The position numbers were made by a program, and so were the translations under genes. From a bacterium (GTDB taxonomy: Bacteria > Actinomycetota > Acidimicrobiia > Spongiisociales > UBA5794): a stretch of 41,593 nucleotides of DNA. The stretch's first letter is position 1. The number at the start of each line of letters is the position of its first letter. Below, piece by piece: positions 25,581 to 32,746 of this stretch. Under the pieces are notes generated by a model. It made no database searches. It worked only from the letters and a program-made list of their open reading frames with translations, and was not told the origin of the DNA. The stretch covers positions 1-41,593 of the forward strand of contig JAAETI010000237.1 of the NCBI GenBank assembly GCA_024228555.1, written 5' to 3'.

Positions 25581-26459
25581 CTAGTGGCTGGTCTCCAGGA
25601 CGGCGAGAAGCCTTTCCCGCAGGTCAGGCCCCAGATCATCCCTTGCCAGACCGTATGCAACGCTGGCCTCGAGGAACCCCGACTTGGTGCCGCAATCGAA
25701 GCGAGTACCGCTTAGCCGCAGACCGGTGAACGGGGCCTCTCCAATCATCTCGAGCATCGAATCCGTCAGTTGGATCTCGTTGCCGGCTCCGGTCTTGCCT
25801 TTGCCGAGATGGTGCATGATCGACGGCTGCAGTATGTAGCGCCCGACAATCGCCAGATTCGACGGCGCATCGGCCGGGTCTGGCTTCTCGACGAGTCCGT
25901 TGATCTCGACGAAGGGCCCGTTCATCGCTCCCGGATCGACAATCCCGTACCGGGAAGTGTGATCGTCGGGGACCTCCATGAGAGACACGACATTGCCGCC
26001 GTGCTCTTCATACGCCTCGACCATCTCAACCAAGGTCGGTTTGTCGGCCTTGATGAGATCGTCCGCGAGCAACACAGCAAACGGTTCGTCGTTGATCAGG
26101 TTGCGGGCGCACCAAACCGCATGACCCAGGCCAAGCGGTGACATCTGTCGCACGTAGGCGACCTGTCCCGGTTCGAGCTTTGAGGCGTTCAGCAGTGCGA
26201 GTTGGTCCTCCTTCCCGCGTTCGCCGAGGGTCTGCTCCAACTCGTAGTGATTGTCAAAGTGGTCTTCGATGGCACTCTTGCCACGCCCTGTCACGAAGAT
26301 GAACTCCTCGATCCCGGCTGCTCGTGCTTCCTCGACGGCGTACTCGATAAGCGGTTTGTCGACGACGGGAAGCATTTCCTTGGGCAGTGCTTTGGTGGCC
26401 GGCAGGAACCGAGTGCCAAGCCCTCCGACTGGGAATACTGCTTTGCGTACTGGCTTCAT
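25581..26459 (-). CDS. galU: UTP-glucose-1-phosphate uridylyltransferase
   Basis: The enzyme makes UDP-glucose from UTP and glucose 1-phosphate, supplying cell-wall glycans and polysaccharides. The 292 aa protein has the nucleotidyltransferase signature GGLGTRFLPATKALPKEMLP, KPLIEYAVEEA, the metal-binding DD pair in VLLADDLI, and the EKPDPADAPSNLAIVGRYI segment typical of bacterial GalU. The ATG at 26459 begins directly at the family N-terminus (MKPVRKAVFPVGG); the frame extends upstream to 26633 but only over the antisense of the peroxiredoxin gene. It sits 67 bp before tal and 73 bp after bcp, all on the minus strand, and may share their transcript. Confidence 0.95.
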   Translation of the reverse strand: MKPVRKAVFPVGGLGTRFLPATKALPKEMLPVVDKPLIEYAVEEARAAGIEEFIFVTGRGKSAIEDHFDNHYELEQTLGERGKEDQLALLNASKLEPGQVAYVRQMSPLGLGHAVWCARNLINDEPFAVLLADDLIKADKPTLVEMVEAYEEHGGNVVSLMEVPDDHTSRYGIVDPGAMNGPFVEINGLVEKPDPADAPSNLAIVGRYILQPSIMHHLGKGKTGAGNEIQLTDSMLEMIGEAPFTGLRLSGTRFDCGTKSGFLEASVAYGLARDDLGPDLRERLLAVLETSH

Positions 26460-26532
26460 AGGTGCGTCCCCTTTTGTGGTCGATCGTACCGCGTCGAGAT
26501 CGGATGGCGACACAGCAATAGACTCTGATGCG

Positions 26533-27003
26533 TCATGCGGGGGTCTCGAGAACTGCCTTGCTGACTCGGGAGACGTGGGCCTTGGCGCGCACGTTGTACC
26601 AGGCATGTTCGATGATGCCGGTTGGGTCGACAACGATCGTCGAGCGAATCAGCCCTTCGTACTCCTTGCCGTAGTTCTTCTTCATGCCCCATGCGCCAAA
26701 GTCGTCCGCCATCTTGTGCGTTTCGTCGCTGAGTAGCGGGAAGGGAAGTTCGTACTCAGTTCGGAAGTCGGCGAGGCGACAGACCTCGTCCGGACTGACC
26801 CCGACGACCTCATAACCGGCATCGAGGAAACGCTGGTGGTTGTCGCGGAAGTCACAGGACTCGCCGGTGCAGCCGGGAGTGAAAGCTCTTGGATAGAAGT
26901 AGATGACAAGGCCTTTGCCCGCATAGTCGGTGTTGGTGCAAGAGATACCTTCGTGGTCGATTGCGGTGAATTTCGGTGCCTTGATGCCTGGCTCGAGGTT
27001 CAT
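26533..27003 (-). CDS. bcp: Bcp/PrxQ-type peroxiredoxin
   Basis: This thiol peroxidase reduces hydrogen peroxide and organic hydroperoxides in the cytoplasm, with recycling by thioredoxin. The 156 aa protein has the peroxidatic Cys45 and the resolving Cys50 in AFTPGCTGESC, the arrangement of atypical 2-Cys PrxQ enzymes. The catalytic Thr42 and Pro43 precede Cys45. The usual FYPK is FYPR here. The start codon overlaps the RlmN stop (ATGA, 27000-27003), so its translation is coupled to rlmN. A plausible benefit is joint production of an iron-sulfur radical enzyme with an oxidant scavenger, but that is inference. Confidence 0.95.
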   Translation of the reverse strand: MNLEPGIKAPKFTAIDHEGISCTNTDYAGKGLVIYFYPRAFTPGCTGESCDFRDNHQRFLDAGYEVVGVSPDEVCRLADFRTEYELPFPLLSDETHKMADDFGAWGMKKNYGKEYEGLIRSTIVVDPTGIIEHAWYNVRAKAHVSRVSKAVLETPA

Positions 27004-28070
27004 AGTTGGGCTCCGTTCGGCGTTTCGGTTGCGCTCCGGATGCGGAGTTGTCCGCAGGCTGCGTCGATTTCGTGTCCCCTAGTCTCACGGAATGTTGCGT
27101 TGGCACCATGGTGGTCAAGGTCGTCCATGAAGTCCCGGATCGTCATCCGGTCGGGCCGCTGATGCGGGGTGAGCGGTGTTGGGTTCATTGCAATGACATT
27201 GATGTGGGCGCTGAGACGATGTGCGATCCGGGACAGCTTCGCCGCTTGATCTGGGTTGTCGTTGACCCCGTCCATCATTGTCCACTCGATGGAGATGCGG
27301 CGGCCGGTTTTCCTGAAGAAGTACAGGCCGGCGTCGACGAGGTCATCGAGCGGGTAGCGCTTGTTCAGGGGGATCAGGCTTGTCCGGAGTTCGTCATCCG
27401 CAGCGTGCAGGCTGATGGCGAGGCCAACCTGCCACGGTTCGTCGGCGAGTTTGTGGATGCCGGGCACGACTCCGACCGTCGACACCGTGATTGATCGAGC
27501 CGCCATATCGATAACGTCGATCATGCGGTGGAGCGATTCACGTAGGTTGGCGTAGTTGGCGAGCGGTTCTCCCATGCCCATGAATACGACGTTGGTCACC
27601 CGACCGGGCGATCCCGCAATCGGTTGCTCCCGCAACGCGGCGTTGGCGTAGGCGATCTGGGCCACGATTTCGCCAGCGTCGAGATGACGCTCAAAGCCGA
27701 ATTGCCCCGTTGCACAGAAGGTGCACGCCATCGCACAACCGGCCTGTGAAGAGATACATAGCGTGGTCCGTTTCCGGTATCCCATGAGCACAGTTTCGAT
27801 GGACGCACCGTTGGGGGAGCGGAACAACCACTTTCGGGTCCGCCCGGCGTCGGCAGTCTGCTCGATCCCGACAACGAACGGCCAGAGTCGCCCGGCCAAG
27901 GACTTGCGCAATTCGCCGGGCAGGTTCGTCATCTGTGCCGGATCGAGGACTGGGTGTGCGTACAGCCACTCCCGAATTTGGTCGATTCGATATGGGGGCT
28001 CGTTCGGAGCAAGCGCATCGAGACCCTCGGGGTCGAGTTGGTAGGCGCTCAGCGCGAGGTCGTCTTGCAC
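27000..28070 (-). CDS. rlmN: Dual-specificity RNA methyltransferase RlmN
   Basis: This radical-SAM enzyme methylates C2 of adenine 2503 in 23S rRNA and, in some bacteria, adenine 37 of certain tRNAs. The 356 aa protein has the cluster-binding C112xxxC116xxC119 in GCAMACTFCATGQ, GMGEPLANY, and SISLHAADDELR-type substrate segments (ISLHAADD). The C-terminal IDAACGQL contains the methyl-carrying Cys, and the mid-protein catalytic pair appears intact. It begins at a GTG at 28070, 3 bp after the upstream HhH gene's stop. It overlaps bcp by 4 bp, giving a probable three-gene unit. Confidence 0.96.
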   Translation of the reverse strand: MQDDLALSAYQLDPEGLDALAPNEPPYRIDQIREWLYAHPVLDPAQMTNLPGELRKSLAGRLWPFVVGIEQTADAGRTRKWLFRSPNGASIETVLMGYRKRTTLCISSQAGCAMACTFCATGQFGFERHLDAGEIVAQIAYANAALREQPIAGSPGRVTNVVFMGMGEPLANYANLRESLHRMIDVIDMAARSITVSTVGVVPGIHKLADEPWQVGLAISLHAADDELRTSLIPLNKRYPLDDLVDAGLYFFRKTGRRISIEWTMMDGVNDNPDQAAKLSRIAHRLSAHINVIAMNPTPLTPHQRPDRMTIRDFMDDLDHHGANATFRETRGHEIDAACGQLRIRSATETPNGAQL

Positions 28071-28073
28071 CTG

Positions 28074-28406
28074 TCAGCTGATCCGGGAGCGGGCCTGCGC
28101 TACCCAGCCGGCGACGGTCCCCGGTGACGTTCCTAGATCGTCGGCGACAGCGTCTGGTGCGAGCTCTGACAGGCCTCGAAATGACTTGATGCCCAGGTCG
28201 GCGAGCTTGCGGGCGTACGCCGGGCCGATGCCTTTGATCGCAGTCAGGTCGTCCGGTACGGCTTGTGGGGGCGGAGGAGTCGATCGGTAGTGCGGGGCGG
28301 GCTCGTGAGATACCCGGGGCGTTGGCAACAGGTGCTCTCGCGTCAGCCAGACGATGGCTGAGGCCAGAGCCACGAGGGCGGCAAAGCGAAACAGCTTCCT
28401 AGTCAC
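28074..28406 (-). CDS. Membrane-anchored helix-hairpin-helix protein
   Basis: This is a small protein of 110 aa. Residues about 5-20 (FRFAALVALASAIVWLT) form one membrane helix, followed by a Pro-rich linker. A helix-hairpin-helix domain (about residues 53-107) contains LTAIKGIGPAYARKLADLGI, the DNA-binding-type motif seen in RuvA, DisA and flap-endonuclease-related proteins. If the N-terminus faces in, the domain would be outside; if the reverse, it could tether DNA to the membrane. The GTG start at 28406 has no strong ribosome binding site, and rlmN starts 3 bp downstream of its stop. Function is not known. Confidence 0.8.
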   Translation of the reverse strand: MTRKLFRFAALVALASAIVWLTREHLLPTPRVSHEPAPHYRSTPPPPQAVPDDLTAIKGIGPAYARKLADLGIKSFRGLSELAPDAVADDLGTSPGTVAGWVAQARSRIS

Positions 28407-28427
28407 AAGACGATTTGAGATCTCATG

Positions 28428-29156
28428 CTACGGCTTGCAGCTCCAGTGCTTCCACGCATCGTGACCCTGATTGATGCTCGTTTGCACAAGCCACGCCGCG
28501 CTGGCGATATTGGCTTCGGGGTCAAACGGCGACGCCCCGCCAAAGCCGGCGCCCGACGCGACCCAATCCCAGGTCGTAGGCAGGAATTGGAACAGTCCCG
28601 ATGCACCGTGGGTCGAGTTATAGGCGAGTGGATCGCCGTTGCTTTCGCACTGCATGACCACGAGCGCTTCATCGACCCGATCGGCGGCAAACCACTGCTC
28701 TACGACCGGACGCCACTCCTCGACATCGCGAGCGCCGCCGTCGACAGGCGGTGCAGTGGTGGTGGTTTTCGGGGGTGCGGTTGTCGTTGTTGCCGGTGGT
28801 GCGGTTGTGGTGGTCGTTGTTGCTGGTGGTGCGGTTGTGGTTGTTGCTGGTGGTGCGGTTGTGGTTGTTGCTGGTGGTGCGGTTGTGGTGGTGTCAACCC
28901 GTGGTGCCTTGGCTTGTGCGGCTGGTACAACCACAGTCTCCGCTTGCTGGGGTTCGGATTGGGTGATCTCGGGGTTGAACTCTGCCGAGAAACTGGCCGC
29001 TGCTACTCGGGCCGACAGCGAAGAGGGGAGGTGGGTGACGTCGGGTGCGACGACTTCTTCGGAAGGGGCATCGGCACCCACCGCGGCGAATCCGAGCGCG
29101 GCAATAAGGATCACGATAAGGGATCCTGCTGCAGAGATCTGAAAACGGGGCCGCAC
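28428..29156 (-). CDS. Exported lytic-transglycosylase-like protein with Thr/Pro stalk
   Basis: This is a predicted secreted or membrane-anchored peptidoglycan-cleaving protein, about 242 aa from the GTG at 29156 (GGAA eight bases upstream). The open frame extends to 29309, so a longer form cannot be excluded. One N-terminal hydrophobic helix (ISAAGSLIVILIAALGFAAV) is followed by a spacer and TTTTAPPA repeats. The C-terminal SLT-like domain of about 95 residues has the expected catalytic Glu in VMQCESNGD, then ASGLFQFLPTTW and an Ala-rich helix before KHWSC. The fold resembles resuscitation-promoting-factor and SLT lysozyme-like domains. A Cys near the catalytic Glu and a Cys close to the C-terminus (CES and WSC) could form a disulfide. 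The gene is divergent from the one at 29299. Confidence 0.82.
   Translation of the reverse strand: MRPRFQISAAGSLIVILIAALGFAAVGADAPSEEVVAPDVTHLPSSLSARVAAASFSAEFNPEITQSEPQQAETVVVPAAQAKAPRVDTTTTAPPATTTTAPPATTTTAPPATTTTTTAPPATTTTAPPKTTTTAPPVDGGARDVEEWRPVVEQWFAADRVDEALVVMQCESNGDPLAYNSTHGASGLFQFLPTTWDWVASGAGFGGASPFDPEANIASAAWLVQTSINQGHDAWKHWSCKP
28795..28890 (-). repeat. Tandem 24-bp repeat encoding Thr/Pro stalk
   Basis: GGTGGTGCGGTTGTGG-type units (plus-strand view) start at 28795, 28825, 28849 and 28873, i.e. periods of 30, 24 and 24 bp. On the minus strand they encode TTTTAPPA blocks of the transglycosylase-like protein. The 24-bp copies are identical, so copy number probably varies between strains by slippage, changing stalk length in 8-residue steps. 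Confidence 0.85.
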
Positions 29157-29298
29157 GAAAGTAGTTCCGCTCCTGGGTTCGGTCGAGTAGTCGGCCGGGC
29201 GCAACGCACGCCAGGGTCTCAGGCTAGAGGTTTCTGCCTCCGACGGGCAAGCCCAACCTGACACAATATGCCAGGTAGCCACGAGGTAGAGTTCGGCT

Positions 29299-30240
29299 GT
29301 GAGACACACAACTCTATTTGTGGTGGTGCTGGCCGTCCTCTGGATCCACGGCCCCGCTCAAGCCGATCAAGATCGTTGTGCGGAACACTTCCCCGGCTTG
29401 GACTGGATGACCGTCGACACGGAGGGGCCGGTCACCGTAGCCACCGCCGGAATGCCGACCGAGATGGCTACCAGGTTCGCCGCCGACGTCACCGCAAATG
29501 CCATCTTGATTGAGCGAGAGATTGGGGGCCTCGAGGGGACGATTGCCTGCCTCGCCACCCCCGAGTTGGCACCGGCCTTCTCTGATTTTGCGGCGCCGGG
29601 GCAGCGTCTGCATGCGGGGGTGTTCGGTGAGGAGAAGGTGTTCGTGATTTCCGCGGTGGAGATCCGCACGGTTGATGACGCCATCGCGTTCGGTCTACCT
29701 CACATCGCTCTCTCTCAGATCGCACAGGATCTTGACCTCGAGGACGGGTATCCGGAGCCGCTTGGCTCGACGATTGCCCACTGGTATCTGGCTCGGTATC
29801 AAGACCGATTGGACCGTTATCGCAGCGAATTGGCTGTCCCCCTGTTCCTTGATGATCCCAACCCTGACCTCCGAACCCTCGAAGACGCAACACCTTGGAC
29901 TCTCGACCGGAGGAGTGAGCCCTTCTTCTACGACCCGCAGTTCGTTGCATCCCCGATGGGGGTGTTCGTGGACTATGCGACTGCCACTCGTGGTCTCGAG
30001 GTCATTCGTGATCCCAGCCAAGAGACATGGGGCACCCTGGAGAACCAATGGCGGGTCGTACTGCGTGAGGAGTTTCCAGAGGGAGACTTTGGCGCCTATT
30101 GGGGAATGGCGATCGTGGCATTCTTCCTTCTGCTGGCGTCCTTGCTGGCCTGGCTGAAGTGGCGGCAGAACAAGCTGAAGGCGCAACGAAAGGCCACGCC
30201 GCCGGCTGATGAGAGGCTTTTTGTGTCAGGGCAGGAGTGA
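29299..30240 (+). CDS. Unknown type-I membrane protein, peptidase-MA-like outline
   Basis: I do not recognise this 313 aa protein with certainty. It starts with a clear signal peptide (MRHTTLFVVVLAVLWIHGPAQA), so the body is outside the cell. One membrane helix at about residues 269-288 (MAIVAFFLLLASLLAWL) is followed by a basic cytoplasmic tail of about 25 residues. The order of segments (beta-rich region, LPHIALSQIAQ, then a segment ending TIAHWYLARYQD) loosely recalls membrane-associated gluzincin (peptidase MA) proteins, but an HExxH zinc motif is absent. It could be an inactive relative or something unrelated. The GTG at 29299 is divergent from the transglycosylase-like gene, with a shared upstream region of about 140 bp. 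Confidence 0.75.
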   Translation: MRHTTLFVVVLAVLWIHGPAQADQDRCAEHFPGLDWMTVDTEGPVTVATAGMPTEMATRFAADVTANAILIEREIGGLEGTIACLATPELAPAFSDFAAPGQRLHAGVFGEEKVFVISAVEIRTVDDAIAFGLPHIALSQIAQDLDLEDGYPEPLGSTIAHWYLARYQDRLDRYRSELAVPLFLDDPNPDLRTLEDATPWTLDRRSEPFFYDPQFVASPMGVFVDYATATRGLEVIRDPSQETWGTLENQWRVVLREEFPEGDFGAYWGMAIVAFFLLLASLLAWLKWRQNKLKAQRKATPPADERLFVSGQE

Positions 30241-30278
30241 ACTACTTCCCGACCGTCTGCTCGATCGCTGGCTGACGA

Positions 30279-31877
30279 TCAGATGCTCTCGGACGCCGTC
30301 GCCGCACCCCTGGGATCGGCAGCACCGATCGCTACCTCTCCCGCAACGTTGATGACCGAGACCGGTCCCCAGCCTGCCATCCAACCGGGGGCGGCTTCCA
30401 TCGTGTGGCCCCGCACGCCAAGGTCGGCGACGACGGATCGATCGAGATGGGGTTCGTAGGTGACGGTGGTTCCCGAGTCGCGCCATTCAGAGGTAGTCCA
30501 TCGTGGCAGGAGTTGTGCGGCCGCCGGATCACAGTCGGCCCAGCGCATGTAGGCGAGCATCTGGAGGAGAGTCTGTGGCTGGAAGTGGCCACCGCGTGTT
30601 CCGAGCAGCATCGTTAGGGCACTGTCGCTGGTCCAGAGAGTTGGTGACAACGTGTGCAATGGTTGCTTGCCGGGTGCCAGCTCATTGGGATGTCCGGGCT
30701 CGAGCGTGAACCCCGAACCGCGGTCGTGAAGGAAGAATCCAGAATTGCCGACACCGATTCTGGACCCGATCCCGTGGAAATTTGACTGGATCAGGGACAC
30801 TCCCATTCCCTGGGCATCGCTCACGCAGAGGTAGGCGGTGCCCCCCGGGGCCTTGGTGGCGGTCGGCCACTCGGTGCGGTGGTCCATGGAGATGCGGTCG
30901 AGACGTCGGGCCAGGCGCTCTGTGGAAACCAGCTCAGCCGCGGATAACGGTGCGAACCTCGGGTCTGCGACGTAGTCGTCTCGTTCCCAGGCAACGGCAC
31001 GGAAGGCTTCGATGGCGGCGTGAGTGAACGCGGGGTCTTGGGGGTCGTGTGGTGGGTCGAGTTTCTCGAAGAGCCAGGCAGCAGCCAGCGTCAGATAACC
31101 CTGCGAGTTCGGCGGAATCGTCCACCCCCTCCATCCCATGATGTCGAGCGAGATTGGCTTGATCCATCTCGCTTGGATCTTGGCTAGGTCCTCGGCCCGC
31201 AGCACGCCTCGGGTTGCGGACACGATCTCTTCGGCGACCTGCCCTGCATAGAACGCTGATCGCCCGGACTGTCCGATGGCCGCCAATGTTGCGGCGAGGT
31301 CGGGTCGAGTCACCATGTCGCCGGTGTCGGGGGTGGCTCCGCCCGGATAGAGACCCCGAGACGCAGTCTGTGGCGCAAGGACATCCTGAAAACGATGCAG
31401 CGAACCCGCGAGCTCCGGGGTCACGGCAAAGCCCTCGGTGGCATGGGCGATAGCGGATTCGAGGATGGTGCCGAGCGGGAGCGATCCGTGACGATCGGCG
31501 AGGGCCTCCCAACCATCGACGCAGCCCGGAACAGTGATCGCAGATGGGCTGTCGATAGGGATGGACGTGAGGCCGCTGTCGCGCAGCATCGTTGCCGTGG
31601 CTCCGCTGCCCGCCCTCCCCGACGAGTTGAGAGTGTCGGGAGTGGTGTGGTTGGGGCTGTGGATCAGTGCAAATAGGTCACCACCAATTCCGCACGTCTC
31701 GGGGGCAACGACTCCGAGGGTGGCGTTGGCGGCAATTGCAGCGTCAGCGGCGTTGCCGCCCTTTTTGAGTATGTCGATGGCGGCCTGCGAGGCGAGTGCG
31801 TGCGGGGTAACCACAGCAGCGCGGCCTTTTGCCGTGAGCGATGCCCCGTCGATGCGAGCGGGGATATCTAGGGTCAC
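30279..31877 (-). CDS. ggt: Gamma-glutamyltransferase
   Basis: This Ntn-hydrolase cleaves gamma-glutamyl bonds of glutathione and related compounds. In actinomycetes other gamma-glutamyl compounds may be the substrate. The 532 aa precursor shows GGNAADAAIAA, ETCGIGGDLFALI and NSSGRAG near the N-terminus. The self-cleavage and catalytic Thr is Thr347 in PGGTAYLCVSD, replacing the commoner TTHxSVVD. GSRI and the later PLHTLSPTL (usual PLSSMSPTI) also fit the family. No signal peptide is visible, whereas many GGTs are exported, so it is probably cytoplasmic. It starts at a GTG overlapping the upstream gene's stop (GTGA, 31874-31877) with no Shine-Dalgarno, so translation depends on coupling. Confidence 0.93.
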   Translation of the reverse strand: MTLDIPARIDGASLTAKGRAAVVTPHALASQAAIDILKKGGNAADAAIAANATLGVVAPETCGIGGDLFALIHSPNHTTPDTLNSSGRAGSGATATMLRDSGLTSIPIDSPSAITVPGCVDGWEALADRHGSLPLGTILESAIAHATEGFAVTPELAGSLHRFQDVLAPQTASRGLYPGGATPDTGDMVTRPDLAATLAAIGQSGRSAFYAGQVAEEIVSATRGVLRAEDLAKIQARWIKPISLDIMGWRGWTIPPNSQGYLTLAAAWLFEKLDPPHDPQDPAFTHAAIEAFRAVAWERDDYVADPRFAPLSAAELVSTERLARRLDRISMDHRTEWPTATKAPGGTAYLCVSDAQGMGVSLIQSNFHGIGSRIGVGNSGFFLHDRGSGFTLEPGHPNELAPGKQPLHTLSPTLWTSDSALTMLLGTRGGHFQPQTLLQMLAYMRWADCDPAAAQLLPRWTTSEWRDSGTTVTYEPHLDRSVVADLGVRGHTMEAAPGWMAGWGPVSVINVAGEVAIGAADPRGAATASESI

Positions 31878-32500
31878 GAGGAGAAGGAGGCCAGACGTCG
31901 GTTCAACGCATCCAAGACGGCTTTGACCGCGGCTTCGTCGTGATCGTCATCCGAGATCGCGGAGCCGACGACGAGTTCCTCGCCCTGCTTCCCCGCAAAG
32001 ACGATGACGGCGATGAGCGCAGTGCGCATCCCCACACCGGCCGTACCGATGGCGTCGAGGGCAAGCGGCGGCGTGTCGGCAAAGATCGACTCGATGGCTT
32101 GCAGCGTTGCTTCGCCAATCAGCCGTAGCCGAGCCGATGCCGCGTCGGGTCCGGTGGCCGATCCGACGTGCTCACCGTTCTGCCATGCCAGGGTGATGGT
32201 GAGTGTTGTTCGTGTGTTGTCGGTTTGCTCACGGATACGCATCAGGGCAGGGCGTTGCAGGGTGCGCTGCTTGATGTTGTCGGCGGCCAGTTGCACGACT
32301 GAGATGACACGACGATCGATGTTCACCCCGTACTTGGCCATCGCCAACGACTGGATGTCTCGAGACACTTGTTTCGGGGACTTCGAAGGTGCTGCCAGGA
32401 CGTGCAACTCGACGATCCGGCCTCCCTTGCGCACAACTCTGACGGCTTCGACAGCTTCGAGTTGGGCGATCGTTTCTTCGAATTCTTCGTTGTCGAACAT
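31874..32500 (-). CDS. Protein of unknown function coupled to ggt
   Basis: This 208 aa soluble protein is not recognised. Residues 1-75 form a small mixed region with VRVVRKGGRIVELHVLA and a conserved-looking DIQSLAMAKYGVNIDRRVIS. Residues about 90-208 look like an alpha/beta domain with two internally similar halves: one around GSATGPDAASARLRLIGEATLQAIE, the other around GSAISDDDHDEAAVKAVLDALNR. This hints at an internal duplication. There is no signal peptide or membrane helix. The ATG at 32500 has GAGGAAGG upstream. Its stop overlaps the ggt start, so the two proteins are made together. A link to gamma-glutamyl metabolism is only suggested by position. Confidence 0.75.
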   Translation of the reverse strand: MFDNEEFEETIAQLEAVEAVRVVRKGGRIVELHVLAAPSKSPKQVSRDIQSLAMAKYGVNIDRRVISVVQLAADNIKQRTLQRPALMRIREQTDNTRTTLTITLAWQNGEHVGSATGPDAASARLRLIGEATLQAIESIFADTPPLALDAIGTAGVGMRTALIAVIVFAGKQGEELVVGSAISDDDHDEAAVKAVLDALNRRLASFSS

Positions 32501-32695
32501 GGTGCGCGGCCTTCCTCATGCTCTGTGCAGCTTCGATTGCACCCTAGCGACGTCGGGGGCCAGAGTCTTCACTGCTTGCCGGATGGCCTTGCGGTGCGTA
32601 ACGTGTCGGCGATCGGCATCGGTCGAGCCTTGGGTGGACGACCCGTTTGGGTCGCTGGGGCAGGCGTGTTGAACAGACACACCTGGAGAAAACCA

Positions 32696-32746
32696 GTGGG
32701 CAAAACTAGATCAAGCTACAAGCATCCGAGGACGTCGGATGGCTAA
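32696..32746 (+). CDS. Possible 16-residue leader peptide before the HD-domain gene
   Basis: A GTG at 32696 preceded by GGAGA at 32685-32689 (spacing 6) opens a frame of 16 codons encoding a basic peptide, read as M-GKTRSSYKHPRTSDG, ending TAA at 32744-32746. Its end overlaps the start of the downstream gene (ATG at 32739) by 8 bp. This arrangement could couple translation or act as a regulatory upstream ORF. The Shine-Dalgarno fit and overlap are the only evidence. Confidence 0.35.
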   Translation: MGKTRSSYKHPRTSDG

